The notes under the pieces are model-generated. The model saw only the letters and a program-made list of their open reading frames with translations. It had not been told where the DNA came from and did no database searches. Position numbers and translations under genes: made by a program. From Eubacterium sp. (GTDB lineage Bacteria > Bacillota > Clostridia > Lachnospirales > Lachnospiraceae), in NCBI GenBank assembly GCA_017938215.1, contig JAGBBZ010000023.1:161561-225560 (forward strand): a stretch of DNA of 64,000 nt, given 5' to 3'. Below are positions 34,179 through 44,034 of the stretch, piece after piece; the stretch's first letter is position 1, and each line of letters begins with the position of its first letter.

Positions 34179-36359
34179 ATGGCAGAAGAATTTAATTTGG
34201 ACGGCATGTTAGAGGTCTATCTCTACGAAAACAATCAGCTATTGGAACGTCTTCAGGAAATCGTGTTGGAACAAAAAGATGAAGCGTGTTTCGACGAAGA
34301 CAGCATCAATGAGATTTTTCGTACCATGCATACCATCAAAGGTTCTTCGGGCGTGATGATGTTTGATGAGGTGACGAAAATCTCTCACAAGTTGGAGGAT
34401 GTGTTTTATTATCTGCGTGAATCTCAACCGAAGAATGTTCCGCATTTGGAACTGGTAGAGCATGTATTGACAGTGTCTGATTTTATTTCAGCAGAGATGG
34501 AAAAACTGGAAAATGGCGGCGCGGCAGACGGAGATGCCACTGCAATTTACAAAGAAGTGGACAAGTTCTTGACAAAGATTCAAAGCGATGATGCAGATGC
34601 AGAAGAAGTGATCAAGGAGAATGTTCATGAGGAACCACAGCAGTTTTACATTGCGCCGATGGCAAGCAGTGCCAGCAAGTTTTATAAAATTTATCTTACA
34701 TACAAAGAGGGAACACAGCTGGCAAATATTCATGCGTATAAGGTTGTATACGACCTGAAAGAAATTGCAGAAGATCTTCTGTATACGCCGGAAGACATCA
34801 TTACCAATGAGAAAAGTGCAGATGTGATCATGGATCAGGGATTTTTAATGCTTTTGCAGACGCAAAGTAGTGAGGAAGATCTCCGAAAGATCATCAAAGA
34901 AGGGTATGAATTAGAAAAAGTAGAAATCGTACCTTGTACAGCACAAGAATTTCAACAGGGATTTGATAGTGTTGGTTCGGAAATTCGTATCGATTTGGAG
35001 TCCAGTGTGGAAGAAATCGAGAAACGGGCAGAAGAGGCAGAATTGGCAAAGGCAGAAGAGAGCGAAGCGAAACCGGAGCAAAAAACAGAGGTGAAGCCAA
35101 AACCAATGGCACCTGGAGATTTTGTAATTCAGTCCAAGGAGCCTGGAAAAGCGAAAAAGCTTGCCAAGGATAAACCGAAGAAATCGGAAAAAGCTTCCTT
35201 TATCAGTGTGGATGTCCGGAAGATGGATATGCTGATGGATCTCATCGGCGAGTTAGTAATTTCCGAATCCGTTGTTTTGCAGAATCAGGATTTGAAGGTG
35301 CCGGGATTGAAGCTGGATAACTTCAATAAAGCTGCGGGACAGATGAGAAAAATTTCGTCAGATCTTCAGAATGTAATCATGAGCATGCGAATGGTACCAT
35401 TGACCAATACATTCCAGAAAATGAATCGTATTGTGTTTGATGTGTCTCGTAAGTTGGGAAAAGATATCGAGTTTGAGATGATCGGCGAGACTACAGAAGT
35501 AGATAAAAATATTATTGAGCATATTTCGGATCCGTTGATGCATCTTGTGAGAAATGCAGTTGATCATGGTATTGAAACACAAGAAGAGCGAGAAGCCAGT
35601 GGAAAGACGGAAAAAGGTCGTGTTACATTGTCGGCAAAAACAGAGTCTGGAAAGGTTTGGATCGGTGTGCAGGACAATGGAGCCGGGTTGAATCGCGATA
35701 AGATTGTGGCGAAGGCGAAGAAGCAGGGAATCATTGATCCATACAAACCGGACAGTGAATATACAGATAAGGAAGTGTACCAGTTTATTACCCTTCCCGG
35801 ATTTTCTACGAATGAACAAGTAACCGAATATTCGGGACGAGGAGTCGGAATGGACGTGGTGGTGTCCAACCTGCAATCCATCGGGGGTTCCTTGGAAATT
35901 GAAAGTGAGCCGGGACAAGGTAGTATTATGTATCTGAAAATACCACTGACTTTGGCAATTATCGATGGAATCGTGATGGAGGCGGGAGATACTACATTTG
36001 TAGTAGAAACCGGAATTGTAAAAGAATTCATCGGAATTCGGGAAAATACGATTATTACAAAGCCAAACGGCGAAGAGTTTGTTATGATTCGTGGCGAAGG
36101 GTATCCGGTTCTTCGTCTTAGTGATTGGTATCATCTTGGAAAGAACGAAAATGCCAATGAAGAGGAAGCGATGATCGTCATGGTGGAAATGGAGGGCGAG
36201 GTTCTTTGCATCCTCGTAGATCGCTTGATTGGCAAACAGGAAATCGTGGTAAAACCAATTCCGGATTATATCAAAAAGGTAAAAGGATTATCAGGATGTA
36301 CCCAGTTAGGAGACGGAAGCATTGCATTGATTCTGGACGTAGCTGGATTAATTGAATAA
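34179..36359 (+). CDS. cheA: chemotaxis histidine kinase CheA
   Basis: 726 residues. P1 phosphotransfer domain with MHTIKGSSG (H51); a middle region (about 155-275) that may be the P2 response-regulator docking part; an Ala/Glu/Lys-rich linker; P3 dimer helices with LVISESVVLQN; the P4 ATPase with HLVRNAVDHGIE, GVQDNGAGLN and TEYSGRGVGMDVV; and a CheW-like P5 domain at about 590-725. It transfers phosphate to CheY and CheB under control of receptors. It is central to the cluster; the soluble hydrogenase-like receptor and the membrane receptor encoded nearby are likely inputs. Confidence 0.95.
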   Translation: MAEEFNLDGMLEVYLYENNQLLERLQEIVLEQKDEACFDEDSINEIFRTMHTIKGSSGVMMFDEVTKISHKLEDVFYYLRESQPKNVPHLELVEHVLTVSDFISAEMEKLENGGAADGDATAIYKEVDKFLTKIQSDDADAEEVIKENVHEEPQQFYIAPMASSASKFYKIYLTYKEGTQLANIHAYKVVYDLKEIAEDLLYTPEDIITNEKSADVIMDQGFLMLLQTQSSEEDLRKIIKEGYELEKVEIVPCTAQEFQQGFDSVGSEIRIDLESSVEEIEKRAEEAELAKAEESEAKPEQKTEVKPKPMAPGDFVIQSKEPGKAKKLAKDKPKKSEKASFISVDVRKMDMLMDLIGELVISESVVLQNQDLKVPGLKLDNFNKAAGQMRKISSDLQNVIMSMRMVPLTNTFQKMNRIVFDVSRKLGKDIEFEMIGETTEVDKNIIEHISDPLMHLVRNAVDHGIETQEEREASGKTEKGRVTLSAKTESGKVWIGVQDNGAGLNRDKIVAKAKKQGIIDPYKPDSEYTDKEVYQFITLPGFSTNEQVTEYSGRGVGMDVVVSNLQSIGGSLEIESEPGQGSIMYLKIPLTLAIIDGIVMEAGDTTFVVETGIVKEFIGIRENTIITKPNGEEFVMIRGEGYPVLRLSDWYHLGKNENANEEEAMIVMVEMEGEVLCILVDRLIGKQEIVVKPIPDYIKKVKGLSGCTQLGDGSIALILDVAGLIE

Positions 36360-36383
36360 ATATTGAGAAAGGAAAAGGCGCAT

Positions 36384-36905
36384 ATGAGTGAACAACAGGA
36401 CAATTTAAGTTTAAAAGAGAAGTATGTAACTTTTATGTCCGGAAAAGAGTATTTTGGCTTGAAGATTGAATATGTCAATGAAATCATCGTTTTGCAGGAT
36501 ATCACAGCAATTCCTGAGAGTGAAGATTACATCAAAGGGCTTATTAACCTTCGAGGAAAGATTATACCGGTCATAGATGTTCGGCTTCGTTTCAAGCAAG
36601 AACCAATTGAATACAACGATCGTACATGTATTATCGTAATCAATGTACAGTCAACCGTGGTGGGATTGATTGTGGAAAAAATCGCAGAGGTCGTAGAGAT
36701 TCCAGAGGAAAATCTATTACCATCACCATCCATTGGTCACAATGAAAAGAAAAAGACCAAGGAGCGGTATGTATACGCAATCGGTAAAGTGGGAGACACG
36801 GTGAAGCTTTTGCTGGATCCGGACAAGTTAATTAGTGACGAAGATTTGTCAATGATGGAACAGGCAAGTGAAGAAGCACAAGAGTTACAAGAGATAGAAG
36901 AATAA
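36384..36905 (+). CDS. cheW: chemotaxis coupling protein CheW
   Basis: 173 residues from ATG 36384, with GAAAGGAAAAGG upstream (TTG 36363 has no site). SH3-like CheW fold: [36 protein letters not shown], with a Glu-rich acidic tail. It links receptors to CheA in the signalling array. It lies between cheA and the chemoreceptor gene, 14 bp before the latter. Confidence 0.93.
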   Translation: MSEQQDNLSLKEKYVTFMSGKEYFGLKIEYVNEIIVLQDITAIPESEDYIKGLINLRGKIIPVIDVRLRFKQEPIEYNDRTCIIVINVQSTVVGLIVEKIAEVVEIPEENLLPSPSIGHNEKKKTKERYVYAIGKVGDTVKLLLDPDKLISDEDLSMMEQASEEAQELQEIEE

Positions 36906-36919
36906 GGAGGACGAAGAGT

Positions 36920-38275
36920 ATGGAATGGAATAAGAATATGAAGATACAGACGAAAGTTAGTATTGGTTTTGCAATTTTAGAGCTTGTTATTTTGTTTATT
37001 ATGGTTCATGGATTTCAAACAGTATCCAAGATGGTAGGAGCGACAGATCCGGAAGTGATTAAAGCGGATTACCGAAATGTAATGTTTGCAATGTTTATCC
37101 TTGTGATCATGCTTATGGTGGGACTTTCTGTGGGGATTTTAGGAAAAATGCGCAAATCTTTCCGTCAGTTGTCGGAAGTGGCAGAGAAATTAGCGCTGGG
37201 TGAGATTGATGAGATTACGATCGTGAAAGATGGCAATGATGAGTTTGGCATGTTGGCAGGAGATGTTCAGCAGGTGGTTGACTCTATGAAGGAGCAGTCT
37301 CATTTGGCAGAAGAGATGGCGACAGGAAATATGATGGTTGACATCCGTCCAAGATCGGATCGAGATGTTTTGGGAAATGCGTTGAAAAAATTAGTGGAGG
37401 GAAATCGTGAATCCATTCGAAGCATCAGTGAGTCTACTTTCCAGGTGTCCACAAGTGCTTCGGAAGTGGCAAGTGCCAGCGAGGCATTGGCGCAGGGATC
37501 TACCGAGCAGGCAAGTGCCATTGAGGAGATTACCGCTTCCATTACCGATATTGCAGGAAAGACAAGAAAAAATGCAGACGAGGCAAATGAAGCATCTAGT
37601 CTGGTGGCAAATGCAATCGTAGATGTGAAACGAGGCAATGAGCAAATGAGAGAGATGATGCATGCCATGGAAGACATTAACGAATCTTCGGAAAGCATTT
37701 CTAAGATTATCAAAGTAATTGATGACATTGCTTTCCAAACCAACATTCTCGCGTTGAATGCGGCAGTGGAAGCAGCGAGAGCAGGGGAAGCTGGAAAGGG
37801 ATTTGCTGTGGTTGCAGAAGAAGTTCGTAATCTGGCAGCAAAGAGTGCGGCAGCAGCAGCGGAGACGGCAGAGCTTATCGAAGATTCCATTCGAAAAGTA
37901 GAAGTTGGTTCTGGCATTGCAGGAAACACTGCGAAGGCGTTGGAAGAAATAACGACAGCTGTAGAAAAAACGGAGTCCATCATCAATGGCATTGCGGATG
38001 CATCCAATTATCAAGCGACAGCGATCGAGCAGGTGGATCAGGCAATTATTCAGGTATCTCAGGTGGTACAGAATAACTCTGCAACCAGTGAGCAATGTGC
38101 AGCAGCAAGTATCGAGTTGTCCAATCAGGCTAGCTACATGAGGGACTTGCTTTCCGCATATAACGTGGGAGAATCCTATCGTTACCAGGCATCTAATGCC
38201 ACAAGAAATTATGCAAGCAAGGCAGACCGCAATGAGCAGATCATCTCATTGAAGGACGGATTTGGAAAATATTAA
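36920..38275 (+). CDS. methyl-accepting chemotaxis protein, minimal external loop
   Basis: 451 residues. Two membrane helices (about 14-31 and 52-74) are only about 20 residues apart, so there is no extracytoplasmic ligand domain. A HAMP-like segment follows, then a long helical signalling domain with the conserved tip [31 protein letters not shown]. Signals must be sensed in the membrane, by the HAMP region, or through another protein such as one of the membrane kinases next door. GGAGG precedes ATG 36920. Confidence 0.9.
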   Translation: MEWNKNMKIQTKVSIGFAILELVILFIMVHGFQTVSKMVGATDPEVIKADYRNVMFAMFILVIMLMVGLSVGILGKMRKSFRQLSEVAEKLALGEIDEITIVKDGNDEFGMLAGDVQQVVDSMKEQSHLAEEMATGNMMVDIRPRSDRDVLGNALKKLVEGNRESIRSISESTFQVSTSASEVASASEALAQGSTEQASAIEEITASITDIAGKTRKNADEANEASSLVANAIVDVKRGNEQMREMMHAMEDINESSESISKIIKVIDDIAFQTNILALNAAVEAARAGEAGKGFAVVAEEVRNLAAKSAAAAAETAELIEDSIRKVEVGSGIAGNTAKALEEITTAVEKTESIINGIADASNYQATAIEQVDQAIIQVSQVVQNNSATSEQCAAASIELSNQASYMRDLLSAYNVGESYRYQASNATRNYASKADRNEQIISLKDGFGKY

Positions 38276-38294
38276 TTTCGATTGAATTAGAATG

Positions 38295-38327
38295 GAGCAT
38301 ACTGGCATGTTAGGTGTCGGTATGCTC
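38295..38327 (+). other. intercistronic hairpin
   Basis: GAGCATAC (38295-38302) pairs with GTATGCTC (38320-38327) around a 17-base loop. There is no T-run, so it may reduce read-through or protect mRNA ends rather than terminate. Confidence 0.45.
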
Positions 38328-38368
38328 TGAATGGTTATGGATGAAAAAAGTATGTTGGAGGGGTTTGT

Positions 38369-41161
38369 GTGGAATTTTTAAAATACAATGAGGAAACGCA
38401 AGAGAAATATGAAAAATTAACATTGTTTCTCTTTTCTTTATATAGTAGCGGAATGGCGGTTCTTAGCGCGATACAGGGTTGGGAAATATGGTTGGTAGTT
38501 TTGATTTTGTTAATGATGGTGATGGGATGGGGCGTGTATGTGTTTCATGCGCGTAATTACCCATTTCGTGCTAGTGTAGTAGCGATTGGAGCACACATTA
38601 GTGTTACACTATATGCGTGTCATGTGGACAATCTGTTTCCGATTTTAATGATTGTGGTAGCCTTGGGGATCATCATGGCGCTTTATGTCATACCGGAATT
38701 GATGTGGATCAATGTATTGACCACGGTAGTTCTGATTTTTTATCATATTGTTGTGATTGAAACGATTCAAGCTAAGAATTTGTTGAGTTCCGGAAACTCG
38801 ATTTTTTTCATTTTTAATGTATTTTTGATGCAGTATCTCATTTATTTTTGGGTGAAAAAGAGACAAGAAGGGAATCGGGAATTTTTACGACTGAGCATGG
38901 CATTGGCAGATGCTGAGCGAAGCAAACACGATTTTCTGGCAAATGTAAGTCACGAGATTCGTACTCCGGTAAATACCATATGTGGAATGAGCGAATTGGC
39001 GCAGGAAGAGGATAATATTAAAAAAATGCAGGAAGCAATGTTTGATATTCAATCCGCAGGGCGTAACCTTCTTTCGGTAGTAAGTGACGTGCTGGATTTT
39101 TCGGAATTGCAGTCTGGAAAAATGGAGCTGGAGGAGGAAGAATATAATATTTCTTCAACCATTAATGACATCATTAATATGACGATGGCGCGTAAAAATC
39201 AGAAAAATCTTGAGCTTGTGGTGGATTGTAATGCGGATCTTCCAGCTTGTTTGATGGGAGATGAAAAGAAGATTCGTCGTGTGATTATGAATATTGTTAA
39301 TAATGCCATCAAATTCACCAATGAAGGTGGTGTATGCATCGGCCTTGACTTTCGACGAGAGTCCTATGGAATTAACTTGATTGTGACAGTTAAGGATACC
39401 GGAATCGGCATGTTGGAAGAAAATATCGAGAAATTATTTTCCAGCTTCAATCAGGTGGACACCAAACGAAATCGCCAGGAGGGTGGTATTGGCCTGGGAC
39501 TTGCAATTTCTCAGGCGTTGGTGGAAAAGATGGGTGGTGTGCTGAACATCCGAAGTAAGCTGGGAAAGGGGACGACAGTTCGTATTGTAATTCCGCAGAA
39601 GGTTGTGGAGGATCGTCCGATCGCAAGACTGGAACATACAGAAAATCTGCATATGGCAACTTACATTGACATGGAGCAATTTCGGATGCGATCCATTCGT
39701 GATGCCTATAGTGCCAGTGTATTTCGGATGGCTGCCGCAATGCAGGTTCGCACGCAAAATTGTCGAAATCTCGCAGATTTAAAACGAAAAGAGAGCAAGG
39801 AAACATTTACACACATTATTACAAGCATTGCGGAGTATCAGCAGGATCCGGCGTATTTTGATGAAGTGGCAAAGCGGACCAATGTGGTGGTTATTCTGGA
39901 ACGGGAAGAGGAACGGAAGCTAACCAATCCGGACATTGTTCGCCTGTACAAACCATTTTACATTTTGTCCATTATGCAAGTGCTGAAGCGAGGAAATGTG
40001 GAGCGTGAGTCGTTACGAATGACGCACCAGCGAAAGTTTATCGCTCCGGATGTGAAAGTGCTTGTGGTGGATGACAATGCGATGAATATCCGTGTAATGG
40101 AAGGGCTATTGAAACGGTATCAGATTGCGGTGACGAGAGCCACGAGTGGACATGAGGCACTGAAACTCATCGAATCCCGGGATTATGACTTTGTATTTAT
40201 GGATCATATGATGCCGGAAATGGATGGTGTGGAGACGTTCCACCGAATTCGTAGTAAACATGGCATATACTATCGTGAAGTGCCGATTGTAGCTTTGACG
40301 GCAGATGCAGTGGCAGGTAGCCGCGAACGATTCTTGGAGGAAGGATTTGACGACTTTGTGGAAAAACCGGTGGAATTGTCTGTGCTGGAGCGTGTTTTGC
40401 TTCGTATCGTGAGTCCTACCAAGATTAAGTATATTGAAGAAGAGCAAGAGGAACGGCTGGCGGAGGAAGTCAGTAAGGAACTGCCACAAGAGGAAACTCG
40501 CTTTGCGGTAGGTGATTTGGATGTGGAAAAGGGATTGACGTATTGTGGTGATCAGGAGAAATATCTGGAAGCATTGGCAGAGAGTTTTGTGACAGCAGGA
40601 CGAGATCAAGGAGAGATTTCTCGATGTTTCGCAGAGCAGCAGTGGAAGGATTATACCATTAAAGTTCATGCGCTAAAAAGCGGTATGTTGAGTATCGGTG
40701 CAGTGGCGCTTTCCGAACAGGCAAAGGCATTGGAAGCGGCAGGGCGCAATGAAGATATCCCATATATCAAAGCAAATCATGAAGCGTTGATGGAGCAGTG
40801 GAATCGTGTAATCGAAATGATCGGAAAAGACCCACAGGTGCCGGTGGAAGAGGCGAAAGAGCGTCTGGGAATCGTTGGAGAAGAGGAGGCGCAAGGTGGC
40901 GAAGATGAGTTGGGAGAAAAGGAAGTGGCGGATGATACAATGTGGGAACAGTGGATGATCCAGTTGGAAGATGCCACATTTTCCTTAGATGACGAGAAAA
41001 TGCTTCTTTTGTTAAAGGAAATGCAGGGATATTCTTACTTGGGTAAATCATTGGAACAACCATTGAAACCAGCGATTCGCAAGGTGGAGATGAGTGATCT
41101 GATTTCGGCGTATGAATCGGTATCCGGGATGCGAGAACAGTGGCAGAAGGGAGGCGAGTGA
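38369..41161 (+). CDS. membrane hybrid histidine kinase with receivers and HPt
   Basis: 930 residues; GTG 38369, 5 nt after GGAGGGG. Five to six membrane helices (about 18-165) form the input part. HisKA (FLANVSHEIRTPVN, H195) and HATPase_c (NNAIKFTNEGG, DTGIGM, GGIGLGLAIS) follow. A degenerate receiver-like segment (about 415-545) lacks a clear acidic pocket. A good receiver has D612 in FMDHMMPEMDG, and an HPt domain has H767 in KVHALKSGMLSIG. A complete phosphorelay is thus in one chain. It ends in an acidic tail. Its stop overlaps the start of the next kinase by one base, so both are co-translated. Confidence 0.88.
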   Translation: MEFLKYNEETQEKYEKLTLFLFSLYSSGMAVLSAIQGWEIWLVVLILLMMVMGWGVYVFHARNYPFRASVVAIGAHISVTLYACHVDNLFPILMIVVALGIIMALYVIPELMWINVLTTVVLIFYHIVVIETIQAKNLLSSGNSIFFIFNVFLMQYLIYFWVKKRQEGNREFLRLSMALADAERSKHDFLANVSHEIRTPVNTICGMSELAQEEDNIKKMQEAMFDIQSAGRNLLSVVSDVLDFSELQSGKMELEEEEYNISSTINDIINMTMARKNQKNLELVVDCNADLPACLMGDEKKIRRVIMNIVNNAIKFTNEGGVCIGLDFRRESYGINLIVTVKDTGIGMLEENIEKLFSSFNQVDTKRNRQEGGIGLGLAISQALVEKMGGVLNIRSKLGKGTTVRIVIPQKVVEDRPIARLEHTENLHMATYIDMEQFRMRSIRDAYSASVFRMAAAMQVRTQNCRNLADLKRKESKETFTHIITSIAEYQQDPAYFDEVAKRTNVVVILEREEERKLTNPDIVRLYKPFYILSIMQVLKRGNVERESLRMTHQRKFIAPDVKVLVVDDNAMNIRVMEGLLKRYQIAVTRATSGHEALKLIESRDYDFVFMDHMMPEMDGVETFHRIRSKHGIYYREVPIVALTADAVAGSRERFLEEGFDDFVEKPVELSVLERVLLRIVSPTKIKYIEEEQEERLAEEVSKELPQEETRFAVGDLDVEKGLTYCGDQEKYLEALAESFVTAGRDQGEISRCFAEQQWKDYTIKVHALKSGMLSIGAVALSEQAKALEAAGRNEDIPYIKANHEALMEQWNRVIEMIGKDPQVPVEEAKERLGIVGEEEAQGGEDELGEKEVADDTMWEQWMIQLEDATFSLDDEKMLLLLKEMQGYSYLGKSLEQPLKPAIRKVEMSDLISAYESVSGMREQWQKGGE

Positions 41162-43854
41162 TGATGTTGAAAAAGTTGTATTATAAGATGTTTGGTCAAG
41201 AACTGGGGCTGCAAGAGCGCGTGTTTCGCGTGATTTTGATCGTGGGTAGTATCGCCTGTGTAGTAGGGAATGTGGAATCCACGGTACTCATTGGAGAATA
41301 CAATGTCCCTCTTTTGATTCTTATGATGGCGATGATCGTGTCTTTGGTGGCAACCTTCAAATATCGTCAGGTGAATTTTGCGGCAACGCTGCTGGGAATA
41401 TTTCTCCTTGTGATTGTTTTTCCGGAAATGTTTTTCTGTAGTGGCGGAATCCGAGGTGGTGCTACAATCTGGCTTTCCTTGGGGTTTGTGTATGTTTTCC
41501 TGATGTTTCGGGGAAAGCAATTGGCGTTTTTTCTCGTATTGACGGTGGTGGTGGATGTGTGGACATACATGAGTGGTTACTATCGGCCGGAAGTGATAAC
41601 GGCATTGAATTGTGAGGCGGATGTGTATTTTGATTCATTTTTCTCACTAATTGCGGTAGGAGTCATCAGTGGATTGATTTTGAAATATCAGAGTCGTACG
41701 TTTGAGCGAGAACGAGTCCTTACTTCAAGTCAGAAAAATGATTTGGAACAGATCACGAAATCAAAAAATGCCTTTTTTGCCAATATGAGTCATGAAATTC
41801 GCACGCCCATCAACTCCATTATCGGTTGGAATGAGATGATTCTCCGCGAGGCACCCGATGGGGATATTCCGGAGTATGCGGAAAATGTGCAAAATGCCAG
41901 CGAGATGCTATTGAATCTCGTCAATGACATCATGGATTTGTCACAGCTGGAAATTAAGAAAATGGAGATTGTCTCCGCAGAATATAATGTAAAGAAAGTA
42001 ATTCAAGACCTAGTGAACATGATCCAGATTCGAGTCAAAGAAAAAAATCTGGAAATGAAGGTGGAAATCGACGAAACTATGCCATCGTATCTTTTTGGAG
42101 ATGAAAAGAGAATGAAACAGATTATCTTAAATCTGTTGACCAATGCAGTGAAATACACCGATAAGGGATTTGTAAGTCTGTCGGTGTCGGCAGAACGAGT
42201 GGCAGGCATCGCTGAATTGAAAATCACGGTGGCAGATTCCGGAATTGGTATCCGAAAAGAAGATGTGGAGTCCCTATACGATGTATTTCGTCGAGTGGAT
42301 GCCCGTAGAAATATGACGGTGGAAGGCAGTGGACTGGGTCTCGCCATTGTAAAGCAACTTTTGGATCTCATGGGTGGCGAAATCAGTGTAGATAGTATAT
42401 ACACGAAAGGAACGGTATTTACAGTGACAATGTCACAGCCGATCATTGATGATACTCCGATTGGCGAAGTGGATTTCAGCACTGGTGGAAAGAAGCAAAG
42501 CGGACGTCAGTACCAGCAGAGTTTCGAGGCACCAGAAGCAAGAATCCTGGTGGTGGATGATCATATGATGAATGCATGGATCATCTCGAAACTTTTGAGT
42601 TCTACCAAAGTGCAAGTGGATCTTGCTTACAGTGGAGCAGAATGTCTGGAGCGTACACAGCAGAAATTCTATCATGTCATTTTGATGGATCATCAAATGC
42701 CGGGAATGGATGGCATTGAAACCTTGAAGGAACTTCGTAAGCAGGAAAATGGACTTTGCCGAGATAGTCATGTGGTATTGGTGACGGCAAGTTCTGAGGG
42801 GGAAGCAAGGGGAGTGTATCGAGGAAATCGCTTCGATGGCTTTATTGAAAAACCGGTTAAGGGTGAGAAGCTGGAGATAGAATTGCTTCGCCTTTTGCCT
42901 GAGGAAATCATTGAATATCGTGCGACGTCTTCGGAAAGCGATGACACGTCGATTCAGAGACTTTCGGGCAAAAAGAAAAAGAATATTATGATTTCTACAG
43001 ATAGTGTGGCGGATCTTCCGGAAGATTTGTTGGAAAAATATGATATCAAAGTGGCGCATTTGTATATTAAGACGGACAAAGGACGTTACGAAGATGGATT
43101 GGAAATTGATTCGGATAGTTTGGCGTTGTATCTGCTGGATTCGAACAATTCCGCAGTGCCGGATAGCATATCAATGGAGGAATATGAGCAATTCTTTGCC
43201 GAAGCGCTGATGGAAGCGGATGAGATTATTCACATTACGGTGGCGGAAGGTGTAGGTGTTAGTTATCCGACCGCTGTGGCTGCGGCGAGAGGATTTGACC
43301 ATGTGCACTTGGTGGATTCTGAGCAGATTTCCGGTGGTCAAGGGTTGCTTGTTCTCTATGCGGCAGATCTTGTTATGAAAGGGTATGAGGTAAGTGAAAT
43401 TTTGCCAAGGCTAGAAAAGATGCGAAAGAATATTGAATTCTATTTTATCCTTCCATCATTACGAACGTTTCACCAAAACGGTCGCATCGGTTATGGTTTG
43501 ATGCGCGTGTGTGAAGCGTTGGAATTGCACCTTGTGATGCGAGTTCGGAGTAAACGAATATCCATCGTAGGGGTACGATTGGGAAATATCAACACATCCC
43601 GCAGAAAATTTCTTAGGAAAACATTGCGAAGCAAACGAAAAATCCACAATCGAGTGGTGTATTTTACCTATGTAGGGTGTAACGTAAAACAGCTAAATGC
43701 GATGCGATTGGAGTTGACGAAAAATATTTCTTTCCAAAATGTAATCATGCAAAAGGCTTCCGGTTCTATCGCATGCAATGGTGGAATGGGAACTGTGGGA
43801 GTGGCATATCTGAGGAAAGTGGATGAAAAATCCCTTTTGGAGAGCGAAGATTAG
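41161..43854 (+). CDS. membrane hybrid histidine kinase fused to DegV domain
   Basis: 897 residues from ATG 41161, 6 nt after AAGGGAGG. Five to six membrane helices (about 20-175), HisKA (FANMSHEIRTPINS, H211), HATPase_c (NLLTNAVKYTDKG, DSGIGI, GSGLGLAIVKQ) and a receiver (VVDDHMMN; D510 in LMDHQMPGMDG). A Lys-rich linker follows, then residues about 606-895 form a full DegV-type fatty-acid-binding domain: MISTDSVADLPEDLLEKY, VPDSISMEEYEQFF, VDSEQISGGQGLLVLYAA, LRTFHQNGRIG, IACNGGMGTVGVAYL. The frame is continuous. DegV proteins bind fatty acids, so the kinase may sense or handle acyl chains (inference). Confidence 0.88.
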   Translation: MMLKKLYYKMFGQELGLQERVFRVILIVGSIACVVGNVESTVLIGEYNVPLLILMMAMIVSLVATFKYRQVNFAATLLGIFLLVIVFPEMFFCSGGIRGGATIWLSLGFVYVFLMFRGKQLAFFLVLTVVVDVWTYMSGYYRPEVITALNCEADVYFDSFFSLIAVGVISGLILKYQSRTFERERVLTSSQKNDLEQITKSKNAFFANMSHEIRTPINSIIGWNEMILREAPDGDIPEYAENVQNASEMLLNLVNDIMDLSQLEIKKMEIVSAEYNVKKVIQDLVNMIQIRVKEKNLEMKVEIDETMPSYLFGDEKRMKQIILNLLTNAVKYTDKGFVSLSVSAERVAGIAELKITVADSGIGIRKEDVESLYDVFRRVDARRNMTVEGSGLGLAIVKQLLDLMGGEISVDSIYTKGTVFTVTMSQPIIDDTPIGEVDFSTGGKKQSGRQYQQSFEAPEARILVVDDHMMNAWIISKLLSSTKVQVDLAYSGAECLERTQQKFYHVILMDHQMPGMDGIETLKELRKQENGLCRDSHVVLVTASSEGEARGVYRGNRFDGFIEKPVKGEKLEIELLRLLPEEIIEYRATSSESDDTSIQRLSGKKKKNIMISTDSVADLPEDLLEKYDIKVAHLYIKTDKGRYEDGLEIDSDSLALYLLDSNNSAVPDSISMEEYEQFFAEALMEADEIIHITVAEGVGVSYPTAVAAARGFDHVHLVDSEQISGGQGLLVLYAADLVMKGYEVSEILPRLEKMRKNIEFYFILPSLRTFHQNGRIGYGLMRVCEALELHLVMRVRSKRISIVGVRLGNINTSRRKFLRKTLRSKRKIHNRVVYFTYVGCNVKQLNAMRLELTKNISFQNVIMQKASGSIACNGGMGTVGVAYLRKVDEKSLLESED

Positions 43855-43928
43855 CAAAAAAATCACATTTTTGCAAAAAAAACTGAAATTTTTTTCAGAA
43901 AAAACTTTTCTATCGCAAAATTATGTAA

Positions 43929-43934
43929 TATAAT
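43929..43934 (+). promoter_or_regulatory. -10 element of the guaA-like gene
   Basis: TATAAT about 100 bp before the start codon; the -35 region is poor. The leader (about 43941-44034) shows no purine-riboswitch core. Upstream, the short inverted repeat CTGAAA/TTTCAG near 43883-43898 in an A/T-rich run may end the kinase transcript. Confidence 0.5.
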
Positions 43935-44034
43935 GGTACTATCTTTTTTCTTTGAGCAGGGTTCATGGAGAAAGAGGAGAAACGAAAAGTGTTAAATCTT
44001 TCGAACAAATTTACAAAACAAAGGAGATGCAACA

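Noticed and set aside
35358-36134. Minus-strand frame of 258 codons opposite cheA
   Set aside because: Shadow of the CheA ATPase and CheW-like region; no start signal, no family content.
37300-38095. Long minus-strand frames opposite the chemoreceptor (235 and 234 codons)
   Set aside because: They mirror the biased heptad and Ala/Ser codons of the receptor, have no ribosome site and no recognisable domain.
41140-43854. DegV as a separate gene joined by a read error
   Set aside because: The frame is continuous through a Lys-rich linker, with no ribosome site or start codon in good context before the DegV part.
43941-44034. Purine riboswitch before the guaA-like gene
   Set aside because: The leader is short and lacks the conserved core and paired stems.
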